Below are positions 16,968-25,571 of a DNA stretch of 64,000 nt, one piece after another. The number at the start of each line of letters is the position of its first letter. Within the stretch, counting starts at the first letter, position 1. The notes under the pieces are model-generated. The model did no database searches. It had not been told where the DNA came from and saw nothing but the letters and a program-made list of their open reading frames with translations. Both the position numbers and the translations under genes were made by a program. Location: positions 666,763 through 730,762 of the forward strand of contig CAZHMD010000001.1 of NCBI GenBank assembly GCA_964533735.1. The letters run 5' to 3'. This DNA is from UBA6107 sp964533735. GTDB taxonomy: Bacteria; Chloroflexota; Anaerolineae; Anaerolineales; Anaerolineaceae.

Positions 16968-17342
16968 TTACTTGGACGGGTCTGACGCGAATTGGATGCG
17001 GTTGCCCTCCGGATCGTAAAATGTACCGTAACACACCATCCCCGGGATTTCGACCACATCGTCGCATTTCACCCCTCGGGCGCGCAGATCGGCGGTCACT
17101 TTTTTCGCATCTGCCACTTCAAGCACCGCGGTTCCGCCGCCCAGTTTTGGCTCAATTGGTTCCGGTCTGTCCCAACGGCTGATGGCAAGATGGGTGGAGT
17201 TCTCAAAGCCATACTCGATCCACCCGACTTCGTCGCCCGCGAAGATAACCGGCCACTCCAGTGTTTCCTGGTAAAACTTTTTCGCCTTTTCCCAATCCTT
17301 TACATGATACGAAACCACTGACACGCTTTTAAAATAGGACAT
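16968..17342 (-). CDS. VOC (glyoxalase/bleomycin resistance) family protein
   Basis: A 124-residue single-domain vicinal-oxygen-chelate protein with two beta-alpha-beta-beta-beta modules. Visible family features are VSVVSYHVKDWEKAKKFYQE at the N-terminus, AVLEVADAKKVTADLRARG in the middle and GTFYDPEGNRIQF at the C-terminus, where the Glu of the last motif is a usual metal ligand position. Members bind a metal and act on diverse small molecules. TGGAGG lies five bases before the ATG at 17342, so this start is preferred to one seven codons upstream. It is convergent with the SGNH-like lipoprotein gene. Substrate unknown. Confidence 0.82.
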   Translation of the reverse strand: MSYFKSVSVVSYHVKDWEKAKKFYQETLEWPVIFAGDEVGWIEYGFENSTHLAISRWDRPEPIEPKLGGGTAVLEVADAKKVTADLRARGVKCDDVVEIPGMVCYGTFYDPEGNRIQFASDPSK

Positions 17343-17430
17343 TAATCCTCCAATATTAAACAATATAAGACAATATTAGTCCGATTTAGAGAATAGTCAA
17401 GCAGTTCCGTGTTATTCAGAATTTTTCACC

Positions 17431-18282
17431 CTATTTGCGGATGAAAGTCCCGTCGCGCAGATCGTGCAGCGCCTGCCGGATCTCTTCTTCCGTGTTCATC
17501 ACGAACGGACCGTACCGCGCGATCGGCTCTCCCAGTGGATTGCCTGAAACCAGCAGGAAGCGTGCACCCTTGCTTCCCGCCGTCACTTCCACCAGGTTGC
17601 CATCACCAAGGATCACCAGCCTAGTTGCCTCCAGTGTCTTACCGCCAAAATTGCCTTCCCCTTCGAACAGGTAGGCAAACGCAGTGTGATCTGCCGGGAT
17701 GGTCTGGGTGAATCGCGCCCCGCTCTCCAATTTGACGTCCAGGTAGGTTGGGTCAGCCGCGATCTCGGTCACCGGACCTTGTACCCCGGCGTATTCTCCG
17801 GCGATGACTTTCACCTCGATCCCTGGTTCAGGGGTTCCTACGGGTATGTCTGCTGCTTTGATCTCCTGGTAGCGCGGGCTGCACATTTTGAGTTTTGCCG
17901 GCAGGTTTACCCATAACTGGAAACCCTCCATGTGGTCGTCAACTCCGCGCGGCATTTCCTCATGCATGATGCCCCCGCCTGCGGTCATCCATTGCATATC
18001 ACCGGCAGTGATCTCCCCGGAGTTGCCCATGCTGTCTGTGTGCCGCACGATCCCCGCCAGCATATACGTTACCGTCTCAATACCGCGGTGGGGATGCATC
18101 GGGAAGCCGGGCAGGTAATCTGCAGGGTCATGCGATCCAAAATGGTCAAACAGCAGGAATGGGTCAAGATAATCCAGCTGGCGCGTGGCAATGCTGCGGC
18201 GCAGGCGCACGCCTGCTCCTTCCATCACGTACTGCGGCTCGATCACCCTCGTAACCTGGCGGACCTGAATGTTTTCTATCAT
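17431..18282 (-). CDS. Pirin family protein
   Basis: A 283-residue bicupin protein. The N-terminal cupin carries the metal site HPHRGIETVTY followed by AGGGIMHEEMP, giving the three His and one Glu typical of pirins. The C-terminal cupin (about 165-283) includes GEGNFGGKTL and ends with MNTEEEIRQALHDLRDGTF. Bacterial pirins include quercetinase-like enzymes and redox regulators, so the exact role is open. AAGGAG lies seven bases before the ATG. It stands alone, downstream of gyrB on the same strand but beyond a terminator. Confidence 0.88.
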   Translation of the reverse strand: MIENIQVRQVTRVIEPQYVMEGAGVRLRRSIATRQLDYLDPFLLFDHFGSHDPADYLPGFPMHPHRGIETVTYMLAGIVRHTDSMGNSGEITAGDMQWMTAGGGIMHEEMPRGVDDHMEGFQLWVNLPAKLKMCSPRYQEIKAADIPVGTPEPGIEVKVIAGEYAGVQGPVTEIAADPTYLDVKLESGARFTQTIPADHTAFAYLFEGEGNFGGKTLEATRLVILGDGNLVEVTAGSKGARFLLVSGNPLGEPIARYGPFVMNTEEEIRQALHDLRDGTFIRK

Positions 18283-18350
18283 CTCAACTCCTTTTCATTG
18301 ATCAAGAAAGGACAATTCGTGAGTGTCTGGTTGTTAGCCCCATCATAACA

Positions 18351-18378
18351 AAAAACCGGATTCTTTTCAGAATCCGGT
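18351..18378 (-). terminator. Intrinsic terminator of gyrB
   Basis: Stem ACCGGATTC / GAATCCGGT with six-base loop, followed on the minus strand by TTTTTTG. Lies 21 bases past the gyrB stop codon. Confidence 0.85.
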
Positions 18379-18398
18379 GCGGATGTTTCAAGTACCTG

Positions 18399-20321
18399 CT
18401 AAACATCCAGGTTGCGTACTGCGTGTGCGTGCGTGGTGATGAAGCGTGTTCGCGGTGGAACTGCTGACCCCATCAGCATATCAAAGGTGCGGTCTGCGGC
18501 GGCAGCATCATCGATCGATACCTGCAGCAATGTGCGCGATTCGGGATTCATCGTGGTCTCCCACAACTGGGCAGGATTCATCTCACCGAGACCTTTATAG
18601 CGCTGCATGGTCGCTTTTTCAGCCACTGCCCCCAATTCCTTCAAATACGTCTCTTTCTCAGCTTCTGTATAGGCGTAGCGGGATGTTTGCTTGTGATTGA
18701 TCTTGTACAGTGGTGGTTGGGCTATGTACATATGGCCTTCTTCGATCAAGGTCGGCATGTATCGGAAGAAGAATGTCAGTAACAGTGTTCGGATGTGGCT
18801 GCCGTCAACATCAGCATCGGTCATGATGATCACCCGGCCGTAGCGCAGGTTCTTGAGGTCGAAGTTGTCGCCGATCCCGGTGCCAAGTGCTGAGATGATG
18901 GATTTGATCTCCTCATTGCCCAATATCTTGTCCAGTCGGGCGCGTTCTGTGTTGAGGATCTTGCCGCGCAACGGCAGAATGGCCTGAAAATGCCGGTCGC
19001 GTCCCTGCTTGGCAGAACCGCCTGCCGAATTACCTTCCACAATGTACATTTCGGTCTTACTGCTGTCCCGTTCCGAACAATCCGCCAGTTTTCCCGGCAG
19101 CGTCAGGCTTTCCAGCGCCGACTTGCGGATGACCAGGTCGCGCGCCTTCCTTGCTGCATCACGTGCACGCGCGGAGGTCAGGCACTTCGAAACGATCGCC
19201 TTGGCCGCCGCAGGATTCTCTTCAAGGAATGCGCTGAAGGATTCCCCAATGACCTGCTGCACGTAGGTCTGCACTTCCGGGTTCATCAATTTGACTTTGG
19301 TCTGGCTTTCAAACTGCGGATCCGGGTGCTTGATACTGACAATGGCTGTCATACCCTCACGGGTGTCATCCCCTGTAAAATTGGGGTCTGCATCCTTGAG
19401 CAGGTTGGTCCTGCGGGCGTAGTCATTGATCACGCGCGTGATTGCTGTGCGCAATCCGGTCAGGTGGGTGCCGCCATCGATGGTATTGATGGTATTGGCA
19501 AATGAGTAAACAGACTCATTATAAGAATCAGTGAACTGCACGGCGGTTTCAATGCCGATGTGATCGATTTCTTTTTCAACGTAATAAACCGGATGCAACG
19601 TCTCCCGGTTGCGGTTGATGAACCGCACAAATGAAATAATGCCGCCCTCGAATAGGAAGGTCGTCTCCCGTTCCGGAGTACGTTTATCGACAAGTTTGAT
19701 CAACACGTTTCGCGTGACAAAAGCCATTTCCCTGAAGCGTTGCGCCAGGGTATCAAACTTGTAATCCAGTTCCCCTTTGAATATCTCAGTGTCAAAACGG
19801 TAGGTTGTTGTTGTTCCTGTCCTGCCTTTTGGAGCTTTACCAATAGCCTTAACCGGCTCCTTGGGGATGCCGCGTTCATAACGCTGAAAATAATCCTGTC
19901 CATCGCGGTAGACGTGAACCTCGCACCATTCGGAAAGGGCATTGACCGCTGATACACCCACACCGTGCAATCCACCGGACACCTTGTAAGAGGAGTGTCC
20001 GAATTTACCGCCAGCGTGCAGTACTGTCATCACAACTTCCAGCGCTGATTTTTTCTTCTCCGGATGGATGTCCACCGGGATACCGCGCCCGTTATCCACA
20101 ACAGTCACACTGCTGTCTGCGTTGATGGTAATTTCGATACGGTCACAAGCCCCAGCCAGCGCTTCGTCGATGGAGTTGTCCACCACCTCGTAGACCAGGT
20201 GATGCAGGGCTTTTAGATCTGTGCCGCCCACATACATACCAGGCCGGCGGCGTACTGCTTCCAAACCTTCCAAAACCTGGATATCTTTAGCACCGTATGA
20301 TGCGACCTCATTATTGCTCAA
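18399..20321 (-). CDS. gyrB: DNA gyrase subunit B
   Basis: A 640-residue ATPase subunit of gyrase, which introduces negative supercoils with GyrA. The GHKL ATPase domain has VVDNSIDEAL, DNGRGIPVD and GGLHGVGVSAVNAL. The transducer domain has a QTKVKLMNPE-like strand. The TOPRIM domain shows EGNSAGGSAKQGRD, ILPLRGKILNTE and TDADVDGSHI, and the tail has AQPPLYK and QRYKGLGEMNP. The K-Q-G-R-D and Q-P-P-L-Y-K forms fit GyrB, although ParE is hard to exclude without gyrA or parC nearby. The preferred start is TTG at 20321, because GGAGG lies eight bases upstream and length then matches the family. It overlaps the end of the upstream membrane-protein gene by 11 bases. An ATG at 20405 would add 28 unconserved residues. 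Confidence 0.93.
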   Translation of the reverse strand: MSNNEVASYGAKDIQVLEGLEAVRRRPGMYVGGTDLKALHHLVYEVVDNSIDEALAGACDRIEITINADSSVTVVDNGRGIPVDIHPEKKKSALEVVMTVLHAGGKFGHSSYKVSGGLHGVGVSAVNALSEWCEVHVYRDGQDYFQRYERGIPKEPVKAIGKAPKGRTGTTTTYRFDTEIFKGELDYKFDTLAQRFREMAFVTRNVLIKLVDKRTPERETTFLFEGGIISFVRFINRNRETLHPVYYVEKEIDHIGIETAVQFTDSYNESVYSFANTINTIDGGTHLTGLRTAITRVINDYARRTNLLKDADPNFTGDDTREGMTAIVSIKHPDPQFESQTKVKLMNPEVQTYVQQVIGESFSAFLEENPAAAKAIVSKCLTSARARDAARKARDLVIRKSALESLTLPGKLADCSERDSSKTEMYIVEGNSAGGSAKQGRDRHFQAILPLRGKILNTERARLDKILGNEEIKSIISALGTGIGDNFDLKNLRYGRVIIMTDADVDGSHIRTLLLTFFFRYMPTLIEEGHMYIAQPPLYKINHKQTSRYAYTEAEKETYLKELGAVAEKATMQRYKGLGEMNPAQLWETTMNPESRTLLQVSIDDAAAADRTFDMLMGSAVPPRTRFITTHAHAVRNLDV

Positions 20322-21339
20322 TGATTGTTCCTCCACCCATCTGGGCTTTTTTGCGCAAATTCGCAATGGTCTCTGCATTGTCATGCATCCAGCGTAGACC
20401 TTCACGGTAATAGATAAAACTCGCGGCTAATAAACCAGCCACAACAAAAGAATGACCCCCGATGCTGAAAAGCATCATCCACGAGTTCGCCTCAGGCAGT
20501 ACCCAGAGTTTGTTCAACAGTTCGCTGATCAAAGCTGCGGTCATCACAAACAAACCCGTTCCCGGCAGGTAAAAGCGGATTAACTGGATGGAGATCAGGA
20601 TGGATTGCATGGCTTTCTTTTTCAATACAAATACACCGTGGACTGAAAACACCAACGGCATCAACAGCCACAATAGTCCGAATCCAGCCATCAAGATAAA
20701 CACTTGTGCCAATGTGGCATTCAAAAGAGATAGAACCGAGAGGATCAAAAAGATGGGTATGGCAATGAGGATACCCACCCCGAGTAGAAGACAAAAAATA
20801 ACCACACTATTAATATAAGTAAATAAATAATCCTTAAAGAAGAACTTTGGATTTTCTTTATCGGTTTCAAGTGAAATTAGGTAAAAGAACAAGCTCCCAA
20901 GTAAAAAACCAACGGTCAGGAAAATGCCCAGGGCAGCCACTGCCCAGTTCACCGAAGGGATTTCAACGATCGGGTTCCAGGATATTGGTGACTCGATGGG
21001 AGAGAGCCGCGCGATTAGGCTGGGGATCCCCACCGGAATGGTGCGGGCTGCCGTTGCCAGGTTATATTGCTCAAGCAATTGCGCCCAGATGGTCTGTGAG
21101 CTCTTGATCGTTTCAGCCATATCTGCAGGACCGATCCGAAGCATTTCTTTCGAAAATTGCGCAACGGTTGGCGAGAGCAGTTCTTTAACACGTAATTTCG
21201 GTCCTAGCCATAAGGCAAGATTTAACACAATTGGGAATAGCAGCAGATAGGCATGGTTGGCAATGGTGTTGAAACCTGCCAGCATTGTCTTAAACATCCG
21301 TGGGGGTGTGCCGATCAAGGTAATCTTGGATTGTTCCAT
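20311..21339 (-). CDS. Polytopic membrane protein, unknown function
   Basis: A 342-residue integral membrane protein not assigned to a family here. Several long hydrophobic stretches are visible, including HAYLLLFPIVLNLALWL, VAALGIFLTVGFLLGSLFF, VVIFCLLLGVGILIAIPIF and FGLLWLLMPLVFSVHG, giving about six membrane helices. The ATG at 21339 is chosen because sequence of typical character starts there, but it lacks a good Shine-Dalgarno; TAAAAT ends about ten bases upstream. The 3' end overlaps the gyrB start, so the two are likely cotranscribed and coupled. An ATG further upstream (21441) is in frame but would overlap the divergent gene start. Confidence 0.7.
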   Translation of the reverse strand: MEQSKITLIGTPPRMFKTMLAGFNTIANHAYLLLFPIVLNLALWLGPKLRVKELLSPTVAQFSKEMLRIGPADMAETIKSSQTIWAQLLEQYNLATAARTIPVGIPSLIARLSPIESPISWNPIVEIPSVNWAVAALGIFLTVGFLLGSLFFYLISLETDKENPKFFFKDYLFTYINSVVIFCLLLGVGILIAIPIFLILSVLSLLNATLAQVFILMAGFGLLWLLMPLVFSVHGVFVLKKKAMQSILISIQLIRFYLPGTGLFVMTAALISELLNKLWVLPEANSWMMLFSIGGHSFVVAGLLAASFIYYREGLRWMHDNAETIANLRKKAQMGGGTIIEQ

Positions 21340-21417
21340 ATCGGCTTTGATTTTACCATAGTTACCCTTCACCGGATTTGGCTGGTGGAACCGCCCGCAA
21401 ATCACGCAATCGCAGAG

Positions 21418-21423
21418 TAAAAT
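21418..21423 (+). promoter_or_regulatory. -10 element of a possible leaderless transcript
   Basis: TAAAAT ends six bases before the GTG start at 21430. No clear -35 box. Confidence 0.4.
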
Positions 21424-21429
21424 AAAGGC

Positions 21430-22242
21430 GTGAATGAACATCAGAATTTACCTGATATTGACCGTTTCAGTGTGATCATGGCTTTTGTCCTTATCGCTTA
21501 TTCGCTGACCGCGGTGATTTCATTTCCAATTCAATCAGTCAATATTCAGCTTCCAGGTTTCCTTCTGGCTGTGGATATTAATTTTCTCACCATCGTCTCG
21601 GTCATCGTTGCCGTCATGGCAGCCGCCGGGTGCGATTGGTTGATCAATGGTCACCCCTTTCTTGAAAAAAGTACACGCTGGTACCACTGGCTGATCCCTG
21701 CGATGACTGCGCTCGTAATTGGCGTCCCCTTGGATGTGCTCCAGGTAAGTGCAGCCTGGTGGGGAGTATTTGCCCTGGGTGGTATCCTCCTTGCAGCAGT
21801 GCTCCTCTCTGAATACATTTCTGTCGACCCTGCAGATAATCGCAGCCCATTGGCCATCATCAGCCTAACAGCTGTATCCCTCGGATTATTCCTGACACTT
21901 GCGATCGCCCTGCGTGGATCCGGTCAGCGGCTCTACCTCATCCTGGCTGCTATTGCCCCGGCCAGTTTCCTCGTTGCCGCCAGGTGCCTGATTCTGCGTT
22001 TTTCAGACACCTGGAACCCTGTATGGGCTCTCGGGATCGCTATCGTTATAACCGAGACTGCTGCAGGATTATTTTATCTGCCCCTTCTTCCAATCCAGTT
22101 TGGGCTAATTCTCCTGGGAATTTTATTCGCTCTGATCACCTTAGCTGGAAATATTGAAGAGTCGCGTAGTTCTGTCAGATTATGGATGGAACCCGCCCTC
22201 TTGCTCCTCGTTTTCTGTGTTTCTGGATTATTATTTTTCTAG
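21430..22242 (+). CDS. Polytopic membrane protein, unknown function
   Basis: A 270-residue integral membrane protein with about eight hydrophobic segments (for example FLTIVSVIVAVMAAAG, VFALGGILLAAVLLS, AIISLTAVSLGLFLTLAIAL and PALLLLVFCVSGLLFF). No motif I recognise is present. The GTG start at 21430 lies six bases after a -10-like TAAAAT; there is only a short AAAGG before it. It is divergent from the membrane protein-gyrB pair and lies 61 bases upstream of the PlsY-like gene, with which it may form an operon. A role in lipid or envelope biology is guessed from that neighbour only. Confidence 0.7.
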   Translation: MNEHQNLPDIDRFSVIMAFVLIAYSLTAVISFPIQSVNIQLPGFLLAVDINFLTIVSVIVAVMAAAGCDWLINGHPFLEKSTRWYHWLIPAMTALVIGVPLDVLQVSAAWWGVFALGGILLAAVLLSEYISVDPADNRSPLAIISLTAVSLGLFLTLAIALRGSGQRLYLILAAIAPASFLVAARCLILRFSDTWNPVWALGIAIVITETAAGLFYLPLLPIQFGLILLGILFALITLAGNIEESRSSVRLWMEPALLLLVFCVSGLLFF

Positions 22243-22303
22243 TAGAAGCACCCTTTTCACTTGATCGGGGTTTCTTTTTCTGTATTTACAAGGAGAAATC
22301 TTA

Positions 22304-22975
22304 ATGGTTTTAATGGTGATACTTGCTTTCATTAGTGCTTACCTCATCGGTTCAATTCCAGTTGGTGTGTTCATCGTAAGAGTTTTCACCGGAAAAGATG
22401 TGCGCCAGATGGGCAGCGGGCGCAGCGGCGGCACAAACGCCATGCGTTCGGCTGGTTTTGTCGCTGGCATGCTGACTGCGGCGTTTGATGTTGGGAAAGG
22501 CATCCTTGCTGGCTTCCTGGCTGGAGTTCTAGTTCCTGGCAGCATCTGGGTCAAGGTCATTTCATTGATCCTTGCCGTCCTCGGACAAATCTATTCGGTT
22601 TTTCTACTCGAAAGAAATGAATCCGGTAAAATCACCCTCCGTGGGGGAGCCGGTGGGTCCACCACTCTGGGGGGAGCAATTTCTCTCTGGCCGTTGAGTT
22701 GGACCATTATCCTTCCGCTGGTTGTCCTGGTTTACATCCTGATCGGTTATGCTTCTGTGACCACAATAAGCATCGCCCTTTTTTCACTCATTCTTTTCAT
22801 CTCCCGGGCAATTATCGGAGTGGGCCCCTGGGAATTCATCGTTTATGGCGTAGTTACCCTGGTGATCGTTCTTATCGCATTAAGACCCAATCTTCAGCGC
22901 TTGCGTGAAGGTACTGAAAGAACAGTGGGCTTGCGCGCTTATCTGCAAAAGAAATCAGAAAAGCATAACGGGTAA
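22304..22975 (+). CDS. PlsY-like glycerol-3-phosphate acyltransferase family membrane protein (degenerate motifs)
   Basis: A 223-residue membrane protein with the length, topology and start of PlsY, which acylates glycerol-3-phosphate from acyl-phosphate. Motif 1 reads GSGRSGGTNAMRSAG where PlsY usually has G-S-G-N-x-G-A-T-N. Motif 2 is altered: the usual G-H-x-x-P-x-F is GQIYSVF, and the phosphate-binding K-G-G-K-G is R113-G-G-A-G-G. So His, Pro and two Lys positions are changed. It could be a divergent PlsY, a paralogue with another substrate, or inactive. AAGGAG lies eight bases before the ATG, and a strong terminator follows the stop. Confidence 0.75.
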   Translation: MVLMVILAFISAYLIGSIPVGVFIVRVFTGKDVRQMGSGRSGGTNAMRSAGFVAGMLTAAFDVGKGILAGFLAGVLVPGSIWVKVISLILAVLGQIYSVFLLERNESGKITLRGGAGGSTTLGGAISLWPLSWTIILPLVVLVYILIGYASVTTISIALFSLILFISRAIIGVGPWEFIVYGVVTLVIVLIALRPNLQRLREGTERTVGLRAYLQKKSEKHNG

Positions 22976-22977
22976 GA

Positions 22978-23006
22978 AAAATCCGGCTTTTGCCGGATTC
23001 TTTTTT
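22978..23006. terminator. Bidirectional intrinsic terminator
   Basis: AATCCGGC-TTTT-GCCGGATT hairpin with A-rich left and T-rich right flanks, between the convergent PlsY-like and MBL-fold genes. Confidence 0.88.
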
Positions 23007-23847
23007 AGTCTGCTGCAGTTTCACTTTCCAGGTTGCGGTAAAGGTGAGCTACGTTGCGTTTGTGCAGCTCTACCCCCAGCCCAGCCAGGGTCACCCTGCT
23101 TTTTCCGCAGCTTTCAATGTCAATCTCTGCCAGTGCTTCCAGTGGATCGCGTTTCTTTGCCGCCGCGCGCACAGCTTTGCGCACTGCTGCCAGGTAAGCC
23201 AGGTTTTCACGCGTAGCCTCTTCTATTTCACCGCGCAGGATAATATCTCCGTGCCCCTGCACAATATTCTCTAATCCCATTTTTCCAATTCGCTTGATCG
23301 AAGCCGCCAGGTCATCCGGGTTTCCATCCACCACATACGGGATCGGCATGAAGGCATCACCCGCAAACAAAACGCGGTCTTCCTCAACCAGCACAGAAAT
23401 ACCGTCTATTGAGTGACCGGGCATTGGTGATAGGATCAAGGTTTTCTTCCCGATCCGCATGGTGAGTGAACCTTCGCTAAACGTCATGTGTGGTTCTACC
23501 AATTTAACTTGTTTAAACAGCGGGTTTTGCTTTTTTACGGCTTCAAGGGATGCGTTCCCTTTTTCCAGCATGATCTCTCTGCTGATGGCGTGCGAAATCA
23601 CGGTTGCGCCAGGGAAAAAGCAGTTGCCCCAGGCGTGGTCAGCGTGGTAATGTGTGTTGATGACGTATCGAACCGGAACTCCCAGGGTCTCTTCAATATA
23701 GGAGCGCATTTCAACTGCTTCATCAGGCAGTGCCAGGGTATCGATCACAACAGCCCATTGCGGACCAGTGATCGCCCCGGCCGTCACCTGGGCATAAACT
23801 TCACTTTGAAACCAGTAAACATTATCCGAAACTCTCTCACGGTGCAT
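23005..23847 (-). CDS. MBL-fold metallo-hydrolase
   Basis: A 280-residue metallo-beta-lactamase-fold hydrolase. The metal-binding motif H-x-H-x-D-H appears as INTHYHADHAWGN, followed by PMPGHSIDGISV and VLFAGDAFMP, the usual downstream His and Asp ligands, and a late VQGHGDIIL. Substrates across this superfamily range from thioesters to lactones and RNA, so the reaction is open. The ATG at 23847 is chosen because AAAGGA lies nine bases before it; an ATG three codons upstream touches the Shine-Dalgarno itself. It stands alone, convergent with the PlsY-like gene. Confidence 0.85.
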   Translation of the reverse strand: MHRERVSDNVYWFQSEVYAQVTAGAITGPQWAVVIDTLALPDEAVEMRSYIEETLGVPVRYVINTHYHADHAWGNCFFPGATVISHAISREIMLEKGNASLEAVKKQNPLFKQVKLVEPHMTFSEGSLTMRIGKKTLILSPMPGHSIDGISVLVEEDRVLFAGDAFMPIPYVVDGNPDDLAASIKRIGKMGLENIVQGHGDIILRGEIEEATRENLAYLAAVRKAVRAAAKKRDPLEALAEIDIESCGKSRVTLAGLGVELHKRNVAHLYRNLESETAAD

Positions 23848-23940
23848 GCACAACATCCTTTAATTTAAGATTATCTCATTGCAAGTAAAGAGAATAGCAC
23901 ATTAACGGCGAAAAGTCAAAAAAACGCCTTTTTAATCACC

Positions 23941-23962
23941 AAACCCCGGCAATGCGGGGTTT
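23941..23962 (-). terminator. Hairpin after the amino-acid ABC transporter operon
   Basis: AAACCCCG / CGGGGTTT arms with a six-base loop, ten bases past the ATPase stop. The T-tract that follows on the minus strand is weak, so termination efficiency is uncertain. Confidence 0.6.
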
Positions 23963-23971
23963 GAATGAAAT

Positions 23972-24700
23972 TTAGAGTACTTTTGAGAGGAAGAGTTTGG
24001 TTCTTTCTTCCTTGGGGTTGCTGAATAGAATTTCCGGTGGCGCCTCTTCGATGATCTGACCTCCGTCCATCAGGATGGCGCGGTCTGCTGCCGCCTTGGC
24101 AAATCCGATCTCGTGGGAAACGACCACCATGGTCATTCCTTCTTTTGCCAGGTTAAGCATCACATCCAGCACTTCCTGGATCATTTCAGGGTCAAGCGCA
24201 CTGGTCGGTTCATCGAACAGCATTATCTTGGGATTCATCGCCAGCGCGCGCGCAATGGCTACACGCTGCTGCTGCCCGCCTGAAAGCTGCCCGGGGAAGT
24301 AATTGGCTTTTTCCGGTATGCCTACTTTATCCAGTAACTGGCGTGCAACATTATCGGCTTCGACCTTGCTGCGTTTGCGGATCACCTTTTGTGCCAGGGT
24401 AATATTATCCAGCACTGTCAGGTGCGGAAACAGGTTGAACTGCTGGAATACCATGCCTACTTCAGTCCGTACTGCATTTATGTTTTCTGCGGTATCCAGT
24501 GGAATGCCATCAACAATAATTTGGCCTTTGTCAAATTCCTCAAGGCGGTTGATGCAGCGCAATAATGTGGATTTACCCGAACCGGAAGGACCGATGATCA
24601 GGACTACTTCCCCTTTTTCTACATTCAGCGACACACCCTTAAGCGCTTCTACAAGGCCGAATCGTTTATGTACGTTGGAGATTTGAATGATGGGTGCCAT
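23972..24700 (-). CDS. Polar amino-acid ABC transporter, ATP-binding protein
   Basis: A 242-residue ABC ATPase of the GlnQ/HisP type that drives uptake through the neighbouring permease. Walker A is GPSGSGKST, the Q-loop region is VGMVFQQFNLFPHLTVLDN, the ABC signature is LSGGQQQRVAIARAL, Walker B is IMLFDEPTSALDPE and the H-loop is VVSHEIGFA. FQQFNLFPH is characteristic of the polar amino-acid uptake subfamily. It begins two bases after the permease stop, so the three genes form one operon in the order binding protein, permease, ATPase. Substrate is best guessed as an amino acid such as glutamine or a relative. Confidence 0.94.
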   Translation of the reverse strand: MAPIIQISNVHKRFGLVEALKGVSLNVEKGEVVLIIGPSGSGKSTLLRCINRLEEFDKGQIIVDGIPLDTAENINAVRTEVGMVFQQFNLFPHLTVLDNITLAQKVIRKRSKVEADNVARQLLDKVGIPEKANYFPGQLSGGQQQRVAIARALAMNPKIMLFDEPTSALDPEMIQEVLDVMLNLAKEGMTMVVVSHEIGFAKAAADRAILMDGGQIIEEAPPEILFSNPKEERTKLFLSKVL

Positions 24701-24702
24701 GG

Positions 24703-25500
24703 TTATTTCTCCATCTTAAACTTGCGTTCCATCCAGGTTACCAGGCGGGACGCCAACAGGGTCATCACCAGGTAGAGTAACGCGATCATCACCCAGGTCT
24801 GGATGGGGATGAAATTGGCTGCCATAAACTCGCGCCCCCGCCGTGTCATATCCGCCACAGCCACCACTGACACCAGCGAAGAGTCTTTAAGTAAGGTGAT
24901 AAATTCGTTGCCAACCGGCGGCAGGATCACCCGCACAGCCTGCGGCAGGATCACGTACCACATCGCCTGGAAATAGGTCATTCCCATGCTGCGCGCTGCC
25001 TCCATTTGACCGCGGGAAATGCTTTGGATGCCCGCACGGTAGACCTCACTCATATAAGCTGAATAACCAAATGTCAAACCTAGGATAGCCATGGAAAGTG
25101 CATTAGCGTTGTAATCTTGAAACGACTGGATATTGAACCAGTCTCCCAGTGATTGCACCAGTGACGGAAAAGCAAAATACCAGAAGATCAATTGCACCAG
25201 CATGGGGATACCGCGGATCACTTCCACGTAGACCGTGGCAATCCCTTTTATTATCGTCGACTTGGATAACCTGCCCAATGCAACGATCAACCCGAAAACC
25301 ATCACGAGCAGGAAGGATATACCCGTGATTGAAATCGTCGTCCAAATTCCATTTTTAACAAAAAGCAGGATCCTTTGATAAGGATCGGGTTTTAGAAACA
25401 CAAGTAGGATGATCAGAATTATCACCGCCAGTACCATGAACCACCAGCGGTCGAACTGCATCGTGTTATTTAAATCAGTTTTTTTAGATGTTTTCGACAA
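24703..25500 (-). CDS. Polar amino-acid ABC transporter, permease
   Basis: A 265-residue inner-membrane permease of the His/Glu/Gln family (HEQRo). About five membrane helices are visible, and the ATPase-contact EAA loop reads GQMEAARSMGMTYFQAMWY. The family region RGIPMLVQLIFWYFAFP is also present. It probably works as a homodimer since only one permease gene is in the operon. The ATPase gene follows after two bases. A strong hairpin lies between this gene and the binding-protein gene upstream. Confidence 0.94.
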   Translation of the reverse strand: MSKTSKKTDLNNTMQFDRWWFMVLAVIILIILLVFLKPDPYQRILLFVKNGIWTTISITGISFLLVMVFGLIVALGRLSKSTIIKGIATVYVEVIRGIPMLVQLIFWYFAFPSLVQSLGDWFNIQSFQDYNANALSMAILGLTFGYSAYMSEVYRAGIQSISRGQMEAARSMGMTYFQAMWYVILPQAVRVILPPVGNEFITLLKDSSLVSVVAVADMTRRGREFMAANFIPIQTWVMIALLYLVMTLLASRLVTWMERKFKMEK

Positions 25501-25524
25501 GTGAACCTCTTTGGTTGGATTAAC

Positions 25525-25557
25525 AATCTGCGGGGGTAAACACTACCCCCGCAGATT
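25525..25557 (-). promoter_or_regulatory. Intercistronic 14-bp hairpin between binding-protein and permease genes
   Basis: A perfect stem AATCTGCGGGGGTA / TACCCCCGCAGATT with a five-base loop. On the minus strand it is not followed by a T-tract, so it is more likely an mRNA stability or processing element than a terminator. It could raise binding-protein level above permease level. Confidence 0.7.
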
Positions 25558-25571
25558 TTGCCTCTTTGTTA

